DNA of 10,859 nucleotides from Fimenecus sp045594645. Its GTDB lineage: Bacteria > Bacillota > Clostridia > Oscillospirales > Acutalibacteraceae. A program made the position numbers and the translations under genes. Positions 1-6,726 of the stretch are shown here, one piece after another; position 1 is the first letter of the stretch, and every line of letters starts with the position of its first letter. The stretch lies in contig JAZNYY010000008.1 of NCBI GenBank assembly GCA_045594645.1, positions 1-10,859 of the forward strand, given 5' to 3'. The notes under the pieces were generated by a model that was not told the DNA's origin, did no database searches, and saw only the letters and a list, made by a program, of their open reading frames with translations.

Positions 1-367
1 GCCTCCGACTTAAATGAAAGAGGTTTATAACACCGTTCTTAATGCGCAGAATAATTGTCTTAAAAATCTTCACGCAGGTATTTCTTGCAAAGAGGGGGAC
101 GAGCTTACACGTTCTGTTATAAGAGATGCAGGCTATGGTGAATATTTCACACACTCCACAGGTCACGGAGTTGGCGTTGAAATACTCGAATTTCCAAATC
201 GTTCACGCATTACTGACGGCAATTTATGCGCAGGCAATGTTGTTACCGTTGAGCCCGCTATTTATATTGCAGGCAAATTCGCTGTGCGAATTGAAGATAT
301 GGCATATATCACACCCGACGGTTGCAGAAATCTGACTAATGCACCAAAAGAATTGATTATCTTATAA
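1..367 (+). pseudogene. Xaa-Pro aminopeptidase (M24 family), frameshifted 3' remnant
   Basis: This is the C-terminal catalytic 'pita-bread' half of an M24 metallopeptidase, the family that removes N-terminal residues preceding proline. Frame 1 at the window edge reads A-S-D-L, then the frame shifts by one base. Removing one A from the TTAAATG at about 10-16 joins A-S-D-L to M-K-E-V-Y-N, which is the usual family sequence there. As it stands, TAA at 11-13 lies in frame just before ATG 14, which has no convincing ribosome binding site. From ATG 14 the frame gives 117 residues. H51 (in GHGVG), E80 (in TVEPA) and E94 (in RIED) match family metal ligands. The second conserved histidine (usually E-x-H-E) is L58 (codon CTC, 185-187), and the glycine of EPG is A82. 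The loss of catalytic residues plus the frameshift argue for real decay rather than a sequencing error. The upstream part lies outside the window. Confidence 0.8.
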
Positions 368-620
368 TCATCGCAGTTATCACCGCGCCAACCCCAGCCG
401 ATGCCGCCATTTCAGCAAGAAAAAAGGCTCGGCTTTTGATTTTTTGCTTACGGGTTTTGGGCACACCCGCAGAATTGCGAATGCTTTTCATTGCACTTCC
501 CTTTAATTTACTCTCTTTTTCTGTACTGTATTCGGGCTTGACAAAAAACAAAGCTTTTTCAAAATATTCACAGCCCGTTTCATGAATTTCAAGAACCTGA
601 CGGTTGACTCCTTTAACCAT
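357..620 (-). CDS. small protein of unknown function with hydrophobic C-terminus
   Basis: An 87-residue protein beginning M-V-K-G-V-N-R-Q-V. I chose ATG at 620 because GTGAGGAT lies about 8 nt upstream. An in-frame TTG at 638 would add six residues but would place that Shine-Dalgarno inside the coding region. The N-terminal third (VKGVNRQVLEI...EYFEKALFFVKPEYS) looks folded and resembles small uncharacterised Clostridia proteins I have seen, but I cannot name a family. A basic stretch (KTRKQKIKSR, about residues 61-70) precedes a hydrophobic tail of about 17 residues rich in Ala, Gly, Val and Ile. That suggests a C-terminal membrane anchor with its basic flank in the cytoplasm. The last 11 bp overlap the end of the peptidase remnant convergently. 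A weak possible promoter lies upstream (TTGTTA at 705-710 and TAGTAT at 683-688, minus strand, 16-bp spacer). Function unknown. Confidence 0.65.
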   Translation of the reverse strand: MVKGVNRQVLEIHETGCEYFEKALFFVKPEYSTEKESKLKGSAMKSIRNSAGVPKTRKQKIKSRAFFLAEMAASAGVGAVITAMIIR

Positions 621-638
621 TTTAATATCCTCACACAA

Positions 639-1050
639 ATTTCATTTATTCATTGATATTTTAGGTTCTTATGGTTAGTTTTATACTACCGTTTATGTGC
701 GGATTAACAAGAAAAATTTGTCAATATGGGATTTTCACCAAAAATTATTACAAACTAAAATATACAGATTGTATAATTGACTTTTCAACGAAATTGTTGA
801 AAACTCTGTTGAAAATGTTTATAACTCCCGCTAAAATCATAGGATTTTAACCATTTTTTGCACTTTTCGACAGTGTTTGAAAAAGTTTGTTAAAAAAATA
901 TCAAATACTAAATGTTATAAACTCTTTACATTTTATACATTTTGGAACATTGTCTACTTTAAAATTATCTAAAATTTTTGTGCATTTTGTCGTTAGTATT
1001 TTTTAATAGAATTTTATTAATTTTTTGGCTATTTTGCGAGGTGAATACGC
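639..1050. other. AT-rich intergenic region with clustered TTGAAAA motifs
   Basis: About 410 bp without a credible gene. It holds a cluster of related nonamers: CGTTGAAAA (minus strand, 782-790), TGTTGAAAA (795-803 and 807-815, start to start 12 bp) and a near copy TGTTTGAAAA (874-883). TTTTCAACA, the complement of TGTTGAAAA, differs from the DnaA-box consensus TTATCCACA at two of nine positions. An AT-only-arm hairpin lies at 832-849 (TAAAATC / GATTTTA, loop ATAG) with T-rich sequence after it, too weak to call a terminator. No convincing plus-strand promoter for the glycosylase could be fixed, although a strong Shine-Dalgarno (GCGAGGTG, 1036-1043) serves it. Confidence 0.5.
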
Positions 1051-1848
1051 TTGAAAAATACATTTGAAATAACTTGTCCCGCAGTTTTTAATTTGGGACT
1101 TTGTCTTGATTGCGGGCAGGCTTTCCGTTGGGTAAAAAAAGACGGCAAATGGCAAGGTGTAGCTTACGGCAAAGCGCTCACCGTTCAGCAAATCGAAAAC
1201 AAACTTAGATTTGATTGCTCCGCTGAGGATTTTGAAGCAATCTGGCGAAATTATTTTGATTTTGATTGCGATTATGAAAAAATTACCGCGTCATATGACG
1301 ATAAATATTTGCAAACTGCAGTCGGCGAATATTCGGGTATAAGAATTCTTCGTCAAGAGCCTTGGGAGGCCCTTTGCTCGTTTATAATCTCACAGAATAA
1401 CAATATCCCGAGAATTAAAGGGATTGTTGAACGACTTTGCGAGAGCTTCGGCGAGGGTGTTGAAGGGCAAAAGAGCTTTCCGTCAGCCGAAAAATTGGCA
1501 AAGCTTACCGTTGAGGATTTAGCGCCATTGCGTGCAGGATTTAGAGCAAAATATATAATCGACGCGGCACAAAAGGTGGTAAGCGGCGAGGTTGATTTTG
1601 ATAAAATCCACGAAAATCCCATTGAGTTCGGCAGAGAAGAATTGCAAAAAATCAAAGGCGTCGGTGCAAAGGTTGCCGAATGCACCTTACTTTACGGCTT
1701 TCACAAGCTTGAGGCTTTTCCCGTTGATGTGTGGGTAAAGCGAATTATGGCAGAAATGTATCCGCAGGGACTCCCCGAATGCACCAAGGGCACAGAGGGT
1801 ATTGCCCAGCAATATCTTTTCCATTGGCGCAGAATGCAAGACAAATAA
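1051..1848 (+). CDS. ogg: 8-oxoguanine DNA glycosylase/AP lyase, OGG1 type
   Basis: A bifunctional base-excision repair enzyme that removes 8-oxoguanine opposite cytosine and can nick the abasic site. It has 265 residues, within the range of bacterial OGG1-like enzymes. Residues 1 to about 95 match the OGG_N domain, including GQAFRW (22-27; human GQSFRW). SQNNN (114-118) matches the human segment that contacts the estranged cytosine. The helix-hairpin-helix is at about 198-212 (KIKGVGAKVAEC). K207 corresponds to the Schiff-base lysine (human K249), and D226 in PVDVW to the catalytic aspartate (human D268). The start is TTG at 1051, chosen because GCGAGGTG ends 7 nt before it and the protein then begins at the expected point of the OGG_N fold. 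It appears monocistronic: upstream is the AT-rich gap and 11 nt after its stop a separate promoter begins. The gene is relatively uncommon in bacteria but established in clostridia. Confidence 0.93.
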   Translation: MKNTFEITCPAVFNLGLCLDCGQAFRWVKKDGKWQGVAYGKALTVQQIENKLRFDCSAEDFEAIWRNYFDFDCDYEKITASYDDKYLQTAVGEYSGIRILRQEPWEALCSFIISQNNNIPRIKGIVERLCESFGEGVEGQKSFPSAEKLAKLTVEDLAPLRAGFRAKYIIDAAQKVVSGEVDFDKIHENPIEFGREELQKIKGVGAKVAECTLLYGFHKLEAFPVDVWVKRIMAEMYPQGLPECTKGTEGIAQQYLFHWRRMQDK

Positions 1849-1859
1849 TATCTATGCAC

Positions 1860-1888
1860 TTGACAGCGTATTTATTTTGTGCTATTAT
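1860..1888 (+). promoter_or_regulatory. near-consensus sigma-A promoter just after ogg
   Basis: TTGACA (1860-1865) and TATTAT (1883-1888) are separated by exactly 17 bp, a perfect -35 and a 5/6 match -10. Transcription would start near 1895. No plus-strand gene follows. The only downstream structure is a strong terminator about 55 nt after the predicted start, so this promoter probably drives a small RNA. Confidence 0.7.
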
Positions 1889-1894
1889 ATGCAA

Positions 1895-1985
1895 GTTATA
1901 ACAAACACATATTAGGTTATATTCTGCTTTCGGGCAGATGAAAAAGGAACCCCATCGAGATTTCTCGGTGGGGTTTTGGGTTTTT
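1895..1985 (+). ncRNA. candidate small RNA (about 90 nt, three hairpins)
   Basis: This is the transcript expected from the near-consensus promoter at 1860-1888. Three stems are visible: TATAAC (1897-1902) with GTTATA (1916-1921); TCTGCT (1923-1928) with GGCAGA (1933-1938) closing a TTCG tetraloop, one pair being T-G; and a 12-bp GC-rich stem (1948-1959 with 1964-1975, loop ATTT) followed by T-rich sequence to 1985. A single-stranded purine stretch (TGAAAAAGGAA, about 1939-1949) lies between stems 2 and 3. No open reading frame of note is inside. I do not recognise the family; targets and function are unknown. Alternatively the promoter could be spurious, leaving only a terminator shared by the flanking genes. 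Confidence 0.5.
1948..1975. terminator. bidirectional Rho-independent terminator
   Basis: A 12-bp stem (AACCCCATCGAG with CTCGGTGGGGTT, one T-G wobble, loop ATTT). On the plus strand TTTT (1974-1977) and TTTTT (1981-1985) follow. On the minus strand the complement of AAAAA (1941-1945) supplies a T-run two bases after the stem. It therefore suits both the plus-strand transcript from ogg or the candidate sRNA and the minus-strand malic enzyme gene ending 18 nt away. Confidence 0.85.
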
Positions 1986-1993
1986 ATTTAGTT

Positions 1994-3166
1994 TTATTTT
2001 CTTGCGACTCCGCTTTGACGCGCTTCGTCTTCAACTGCTTTTGCAACGGTTGTGCCGACTCTTTCGTCAAAGGCCTTGGGCAATATGTAGTCTTCGCTTA
2101 ATTCTTCATCTGACACCAAAGAGGCAATTGCCCTTGCAGCCGCGATTTTCATTTCTTCATTTATATCACTTGCTCTGCAATCAAGCGCACCGCGGAAAAT
2201 ACCCGGGAATGCAAGCACATTGTTAATCTGATTGGGATAGTCACTTCTACCCGTTCCAACAACCTTAGCCCCCGCATTTTTTGCTTTGTCGGGCATAATT
2301 TCGGGCACGGGATTTGCCATTGGGAACACAATTGCATTTTCAGCCATTGATTTCACCATTTCTTCGGTGACAACATTAGGTGCAGAAACACCGATAAATA
2401 TATCAGCACCTTTCATTGCATCTGCAAGTGTACCATAGAGATTATTTTTATTTGTAATTTCCGCCATTTTCTGTTGTGCAGAATTCATCCACTCTCTGCC
2501 GACAGAAAGTATGCCCTCTTTGTCGCACATAATCACATTGCCCGCACCCATTTTTATAATGAGCTTTGCAATTGCAATGCCCGCCGCACCTGCACCGCTG
2601 AATACAACTGTGCAATCCTCAAGCTTTTTATTCACAAGGCGAAGTGCATTTGTCACCGCTGCGCCAACTACAACGGCTGTGCCGTGCTGGTCATCGTGAA
2701 AAACGGGAATGTCGCATTTTTCTTTAAGCTTTTTCTCAATTTCAAAGCATCGGGGAGCCGCAATATCTTCAAGATTAATTCCGCCAAAGCTACCCGCAAG
2801 AAGCGAAATGCAGTTAACTATTTCGTCAACATCCTTACTTCGCACGCAAAGTGGTATAGCATCAACTCCGCCAAATTCTTTAAAAAGCACGCATTTGCCC
2901 TCCATAACGGGCATACCTGCCTCTGCGCCAATATCACCAAGTCCAAGAACTGCCGTTCCGTCGGTGACAACCGCAACCGTATTCCAACGGCGAGTGAGCT
3001 CATAGGATTTATTGATATCCTTTTGAATTTCAAGGCAAGGCTCGGCAACACCGGGGGTGTAAGCAAGGGACAATGCCTCTTTATCATTAGCCTTTGCTCT
3101 TGTTTTAATCTCAATTTTACCCTGCCATTCGTAATGGAGCTTTAAGCTCTCTTTTGCGTAGTCCAT
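1994..3166 (-). CDS. malic enzyme (oxaloacetate-decarboxylating), short bacterial type
   Basis: Converts malate to pyruvate and CO2 while reducing NAD(P), in the cytoplasm, linking C4 acids to pyruvate. At 390 residues it is the short type without a phosphotransacetylase-like extension. The N-terminal malic domain contains Y36 in LAYTPGV (catalytic tyrosine), TDGTAVLGLGDIG (68-80), K91 in MEGK, ED at 133-134 and FHDDQHGTA (156-164) with metal-binding aspartates. The Rossmann dinucleotide loop is GAGAAG (191-196). D215 at the end of the next strand (VIMCD) favours NAD over NADP, which is inference. The NPVPEIMPD and FPGIFRGALDCRA motifs are intact. The start ATG 3164-3166 has GAGG 8 nt upstream. 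It lies downstream of glpK on the same strand across a 156-bp gap filled by a palindromic repeat, so co-transcription is possible. A bidirectional terminator follows it. Confidence 0.95.
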   Translation of the reverse strand: MDYAKESLKLHYEWQGKIEIKTRAKANDKEALSLAYTPGVAEPCLEIQKDINKSYELTRRWNTVAVVTDGTAVLGLGDIGAEAGMPVMEGKCVLFKEFGGVDAIPLCVRSKDVDEIVNCISLLAGSFGGINLEDIAAPRCFEIEKKLKEKCDIPVFHDDQHGTAVVVGAAVTNALRLVNKKLEDCTVVFSGAGAAGIAIAKLIIKMGAGNVIMCDKEGILSVGREWMNSAQQKMAEITNKNNLYGTLADAMKGADIFIGVSAPNVVTEEMVKSMAENAIVFPMANPVPEIMPDKAKNAGAKVVGTGRSDYPNQINNVLAFPGIFRGALDCRASDINEEMKIAAARAIASLVSDEELSEDYILPKAFDERVGTTVAKAVEDEARQSGVARK

Positions 3167-3181
3167 AGTATTCGCCTCTTT

Positions 3182-3290
3182 CCCTCTCTCAGAGGAAGGT
3201 GGATTTTGCGAAGCAAAAGACGAAGGGAGTTTTGCTGATATTGTACTCCCTCAGTCAGCTTCGCTGACAGCTCCCTCAATGAGGGAGCGA
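3182..3290. repeat. multi-hairpin intergenic repeat, copy A
   Basis: One of two homologous repeats of about 105-110 bp in the same orientation (the other is at 4869-4973). In order on the plus strand: CCTCT-CTC-AGAGG (3183-3195); TTTTGC-GAA-GCAAAA (3204-3218); GAAGGGAG (3222-3229), able to pair across a central T-rich spacer with CTCCCTC (3246-3252); GTCAGC-TTC-GCTGAC (3254-3268); and GCTCCCTC-AAT-GAGGGAGC (3270-3288). It fills most of the gap between glpK and the malic enzyme gene and ends about 16 nt before the latter's start codon, touching its ribosome binding site. It has no open reading frame and is probably a non-autonomous, MITE-like or REP-like element. In minus-strand mRNA it would be a folded 5' leader of the malic enzyme gene. 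Confidence 0.8.
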
Positions 3291-3292
3291 AA

Positions 3293-3318
3293 CGGCGGGA
3301 GCAAGCCCCCGCCCTACA
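3293..3318 (-). repeat. 26-bp GC-rich palindrome, family 2, copy 1
   Basis: On the minus strand it begins TGTAGGGCGGG and ends CTCCCGCCG, with GGCGGG (3294-3299 on plus) able to pair with CCCGCC (3308-3313). It lies between the end of glpK and repeat copy A. A second 26-bp element with similar ends occurs at 9500-9525. No T-tract follows on either strand, so it is not a standard terminator. Confidence 0.5.
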
Positions 3319-3322
3319 TTAA

Positions 3323-4831
3323 TTAATGCTCAACCCAATCTCTTGAGCGTTCAACCGCACGAAGCCATCCGCGATATCTCTTTTCGCGTTTTGCCAAATC
3401 CATTTGTGGCTCAAATATCTTATCAACCTGACGGATTTTTGCAATTTCATCAGTGCTCTTCCAAAAGCCTGTTGCAAGACCTGCAAGATAAGCCGCACCG
3501 ATTGCGGTTGTTTCAACCATCTTGGGACGGTTAACATTTGTTCTAATCATATCCGACTGAATCTGCATCATAATATCACTAACAGATGCGCCACCGTCAA
3601 CGCGAAGCTCAGAAAGCTCAATATCTGAATCCTGCTTCATAGCCTCAAGCAAATCTGTCATCTGATAGGCAATTGCTTCAAGCACGCTACGGCAGATATG
3701 AGCCGCCGTTGCACCGCGTGTAAGACCAACAATTGTACCTCTTGCGTACATATCCCAATAAGGTGCGCCAAGACCTGTAAATGCAGGCACAAAATACACA
3801 CCGTTTGAATTAGGAACACTCTCTGCAAGCTCATCACAACGGCGGGCAGAGGGGATAAGCTGTAAATCATCGCGAAGCCATTTAATTACCGAGCCCGCAT
3901 TGAAAGCCGAGCCCTCAATCGCATAAGTTACCTTGTCGCCGATTCCCCAAGCAACACCCGTAACAAGATTGTTTTTGGACTCAACTCGCTTGTCGCCTGT
4001 GTTCATAAGTAAGAAACAGCCTGTGCCGTATGTATTCTTTGCCTGACCGCTCTCAAAACAGCCCTGGCCGAAAAGTGCTGCGGGCTGGTCGCCGATTGCA
4101 CCCGAAATTGGCACACCTGCTAAATCTTCAATACCCATAACACTCTTGCCCACAGTACCATAAATCTTGCTTGAAGGTACTGCTTCGGGAAGCATATTCA
4201 TAGGAATACCGAGTTTTTCGCAAAGATATTTATCCCAGCAAAGCTTATCAACATCAAAAAGCATTGTTCTTGTTGCGTTTGAATAGTCAGTTATATGCAC
4301 CGCGCCACCTGTAAGATTCCAGATAAGCCAGGTTTCAACCGTACCAAAAAGAAGCTGACCTTTTTGAGCCAATTCCATAGCGCCCTCAACATTTTCAAGA
4401 ATCCACTTGATTTTTGTTGCGGAGAAGTATGCGTCAACCACAAGACCTGTGTGGTCTTTAATATACTGTGTGAGCTCTGCATCTGCCTTGATTTTTTCGC
4501 ACATATCGGCAGTTCTGCGACATTGCCACACAATCGCATTGTAAATGGGCTTGCCCGTTGATTTATCCCAAACAATTGTGGTTTCGCGCTGATTTGTAAT
4601 ACCGATTGCTGAAATATCCTCAGCAGTTGCCTTGCTTTCTGCCATTACTTCCATAACGGACTGCAACTGTGAAAAAAGAATTTCCATTGGGTTGTGCTCA
4701 ACCCAGCCTGTGTGTGGATAAATCTGTGTGAACTCGTGCTGAGCCTTAAAACAAATATTACCCTTTTTGTCAAAAAGAATTGCGCGTGAGCTTGTTGTGC
4801 CTTGGTCTAATGCCAATACATATTTTTTCAT
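3323..4831 (-). CDS. glpK: glycerol kinase
   Basis: Phosphorylates glycerol with ATP to sn-glycerol-3-phosphate in the cytoplasm. It has 502 residues, the family's normal size. FGGY-kinase features in order: LALDQGTTSSR (6-16, phosphate-binding loop); GITNQRET (77-84); D182 in HITDYSNA; GDQPAALFGQ with the catalytic base D247; YGTGCF (268-273); EGSAFNAGSVIKWLRD; and the C-terminal signature DGGASVSD (412-419). The longer reading frame starting at 4894 adds 21 residues with no homology that run into the upstream repeat. ATG 4829-4831 is preferred: GAGGTG lies 7 nt before it and the protein begins MKKYVLALDQG. The loop before the catalytic base (about 224-238, YGTVGKSVMGIEDLA) has no histidine, unlike Enterococcus-type GlpK, which HPr phosphorylates at His232 there. 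Direct PTS activation is therefore unlikely. No glpF, glpD or glpO is adjacent. Confidence 0.97.
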   Translation of the reverse strand: MKKYVLALDQGTTSSRAILFDKKGNICFKAQHEFTQIYPHTGWVEHNPMEILFSQLQSVMEVMAESKATAEDISAIGITNQRETTIVWDKSTGKPIYNAIVWQCRRTADMCEKIKADAELTQYIKDHTGLVVDAYFSATKIKWILENVEGAMELAQKGQLLFGTVETWLIWNLTGGAVHITDYSNATRTMLFDVDKLCWDKYLCEKLGIPMNMLPEAVPSSKIYGTVGKSVMGIEDLAGVPISGAIGDQPAALFGQGCFESGQAKNTYGTGCFLLMNTGDKRVESKNNLVTGVAWGIGDKVTYAIEGSAFNAGSVIKWLRDDLQLIPSARRCDELAESVPNSNGVYFVPAFTGLGAPYWDMYARGTIVGLTRGATAAHICRSVLEAIAYQMTDLLEAMKQDSDIELSELRVDGGASVSDIMMQIQSDMIRTNVNRPKMVETTAIGAAYLAGLATGFWKSTDEIAKIRQVDKIFEPQMDLAKREKRYRGWLRAVERSRDWVEH

Positions 4832-4868
4832 TGTATAACACCTCATATATAAATAATCATCCCTATTC

Positions 4869-4973
4869 CCCTCCCTCGTGGAGGGAGGTGGCAACGCGTT
4901 AGCGTTGACGGAGGGAGTTTTATAATCTATTTACTCCCCCAGTCGCCTTACCAGCCCCTCAATGATGGGGCGA
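4869..4973. repeat. multi-hairpin intergenic repeat, copy B
   Basis: Same architecture as the repeat at 3182-3290: CCTCCCTC-GTG-GAGGGAGG (4870-4888); CAACGC-GTTA-GCGTTG (4892-4907); GACGGAGGGAG (4907-4917), facing CTCCCCCAGTC (4934-4944) across a T-rich spacer with two mismatches; and GCCCCTC-AAT-GA-T-GGGGC (4954-4971, same AAT loop with one extra T). The GTCAGC hairpin of copy A is degraded here. The second stem differs in sequence from copy A's but still pairs, so structure rather than sequence is conserved. It lies between the end of the GH20 gene and the start of glpK, about 40 nt before the glpK start codon. Confidence 0.8.
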
Positions 4974-4995
4974 ATAACCCCTACTTTTATTGATT

Positions 4996-6582
4996 TTATA
5001 CAGTATCTGCATAATACCAATCTGCTTCCCTTTCAGCCTTTTTATCATCAATCAGATTGTGGAGTCCTTGCCAATGGAACACTCTGCGTTTAAACCAAAG
5101 TGACGATGCGTGTTTATAGAAAAACGACGGGCACGCTTTTTTAAGCGGTGCATAATTAACCTTGTAAATGTCAAGCAATTTATAATAATCATTTGCCTTG
5201 TGTAAAAAAGTTGAAAATGTGGGGTATCCCTTTTCAGCCCAAGCATTTTCAGCCATTGCGCCCAAGCGCGGGAATGTGAGAAACTCAAGCTTTTTCATAT
5301 TTGGCACATATTCTGTCCACATCTGTGCTTCAATTCCTAAAGTTTCTTCGTCATTTTCGGTCAGCGCGCCGTCATCCTCGCAAACCATTTTAAGTGTATT
5401 CCAACCATACGGAAAATCGAAATAATATGGGTAGCAATTTGTATTTATAAGCTTTCTGCCACGCTTTAGTTCAGCTTTAAGCAAATCCTTGTCGTCACCC
5501 ATTCCGCAGACGGTCCACGCAATATCAGAGCTTAAACTTTCGGAATTTTCAAGCTTATCGTAATTCCACATTACAGAGGAATATCCCTTCGCTTTAAGAT
5601 ATTCGTTGACCTTTGTCATAAAGAACATCTGCAAATCGTCTTCGTCGCGAAGTCCGTTTTCTTTAATGACTTTCTGACAATGCGGGCAGTTCTTCCAACG
5701 CATTTTAACTGCCTCGTCACCGCCGATATGAATAATCTTGTCGGGGAAAAGCTCAATTAACTCATCAAGAACATCATAAACAAATTTATAACTCGTTTCT
5801 TTGCCTGCACAAAGTATATCGTGCTTAACTCCCCAATGTGTAGCAACATCTAAATTGCGGTCAAGACAAGATAAATACGGATAACACGCAATCGCCGCCA
5901 CCATATGACCGGGCACATCAAATTCGGGAATAACCTTAATTTTTCGTGCACGACAATATGCGACAATTTCTTTTATATCCTCTTGTGTATAATATCCACC
6001 GTGAGCCTTATGATTAAAGTTTGTATGACTTCTCATTGAGCCTTTTTCGGTAAGTAACGGGTATTTTTTAATCTCAACTCGCCAGCCTTGGTCCTCGGTA
6101 AGATGCCAATGAAGTGTGTTAAGCTTGTGAAGTGCCATCAAATCGACAACTCGTTTAACCTCGTCAACGGTGTAAAAATATCTACCGCAGTCAAGCATAT
6201 ATCCGCGGTAAGAAAATCGCGGTTCATCTGTGATTTCAACATAGGGAATTTTACCCTCACTCTGCAAAAGCAACTGCTTTAAGGTCTGTAAGCCGTAAAA
6301 CAATCCTGCTTCTGTTTTTGCATTAATTAAAACCCGACGGTTTTCGCATTTAAGGGTGTAGCCCTCATCATTTTGAATACTATTGTCAATTTTGAGAATT
6401 ATAGACTTTTCTTCGCCCGTATCTTCTGCCATTCGCACTTTTTTGTTAAATACATTTCGTGCAAAAAGAATAAAATCTTCACAGAAATCAAAAGGGGAAA
6501 TGGTTGTCCCCGCGTGAAGTGTAAAGCCTTTTTTCTCTCGATTTATCAAGATACTGACGGGCTGAGGGATAATATTAAACAT
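4996..6582 (-). CDS. beta-N-acetylhexosaminidase, glycoside hydrolase family 20
   Basis: Removes terminal beta-linked GlcNAc or GalNAc by substrate-assisted catalysis. It has 528 residues. The N-terminal alpha/beta GH20b domain spans about 1-120 (GLFYGLQTLKQLL near 93-105 is typical). The TIM-barrel runs from about 123: FSYRGYMLDCGRYF (123-136), KLNTLHWHLTEDQGWR (153-168), VIPEFDVPGH (217-226), and the catalytic pair D289-E290 in HIGGDEA, with E290 as the acid/base and D289 orienting the acetamido group. W422, in a QMWTEYV motif, fits the substrate pocket. C299 and C302 (CPHC) sit in a loop after the catalytic pair. There is no signal peptide or anchor, so it should act in the cytoplasm on imported oligosaccharides, such as chitin-, mucin- or peptidoglycan-derived sugars. 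ATG 6582 follows AGGAGG (minus strand, 6592-6597) by 9 nt. It is first in a minus-strand run with glpK and malic enzyme, though functional linkage is not obvious. Confidence 0.93.
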   Translation of the reverse strand: MFNIIPQPVSILINREKKGFTLHAGTTISPFDFCEDFILFARNVFNKKVRMAEDTGEEKSIILKIDNSIQNDEGYTLKCENRRVLINAKTEAGLFYGLQTLKQLLLQSEGKIPYVEITDEPRFSYRGYMLDCGRYFYTVDEVKRVVDLMALHKLNTLHWHLTEDQGWRVEIKKYPLLTEKGSMRSHTNFNHKAHGGYYTQEDIKEIVAYCRARKIKVIPEFDVPGHMVAAIACYPYLSCLDRNLDVATHWGVKHDILCAGKETSYKFVYDVLDELIELFPDKIIHIGGDEAVKMRWKNCPHCQKVIKENGLRDEDDLQMFFMTKVNEYLKAKGYSSVMWNYDKLENSESLSSDIAWTVCGMGDDKDLLKAELKRGRKLINTNCYPYYFDFPYGWNTLKMVCEDDGALTENDEETLGIEAQMWTEYVPNMKKLEFLTFPRLGAMAENAWAEKGYPTFSTFLHKANDYYKLLDIYKVNYAPLKKACPSFFYKHASSLWFKRRVFHWQGLHNLIDDKKAEREADWYYADTV

Positions 6583-6625
6583 CCTTTCAGTCCTCCTAAT
6601 CCAAAAATTGCTATTATATAAATTT

Positions 6626-6654
6626 ATTTTATCACAAAATCTTTTGAACTACAA
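6626..6654 (-). promoter_or_regulatory. possible promoter for the GH20 gene
   Basis: Read on the minus strand: TTGTAG (6649-6654), 17 bp, TAAAAT (6626-6631). The -10 matches 5/6 and the -35 only 3/6. A TATAAT nearer the gene (6613-6618) lacks a good -35. Only the general location, 45-70 bp upstream of the start codon, is reasonable. Confidence 0.35.
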
Positions 6655-6677
6655 TAAAAATACTATATATTTTCCTC

Positions 6678-6706
6678 TTGAATTTACTTATATTATATAG
6701 TATAAT
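6678..6706 (+). promoter_or_regulatory. sigma-A promoter for SRP RNA and probably dnaX
   Basis: TTGAAT (6678-6683), exactly 17 bp, then a perfect TATAAT (6701-6706). The predicted start is near 6713, 14 nt before the paired 5' end of the SRP RNA, so a short leader is probably trimmed. It is the only strong plus-strand promoter before dnaX. Confidence 0.75.
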
Positions 6707-6726
6707 AAGTCGGTAAATAGACTTAG

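Noticed and set aside
832..860. Terminator in the gap before ogg
   Set aside because: The stem is almost wholly A-T pairs and the T-run is separated from it by several bases.
2474..3145. Long plus-strand frame of 223 codons opposite the malic enzyme gene
   Set aside because: It is the antisense shadow of a fully conserved gene. Its translation is rich in Cys, His and Asn with no domain pattern and has no ribosome binding site.
4832..4894. N-terminal extension of glycerol kinase from 4894
   Set aside because: The 21 added residues are translated from the flanking repeat and have no homology; ATG 4831 has a proper GAGGTG site.
3180..4980. CRISPR array or tandem repeat suggested by repeated CTCCCTC motifs
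   Set aside because: There are only two units 1.7 kb apart in separate intergenic regions, with internal hairpins and no spacer pattern or cas genes.
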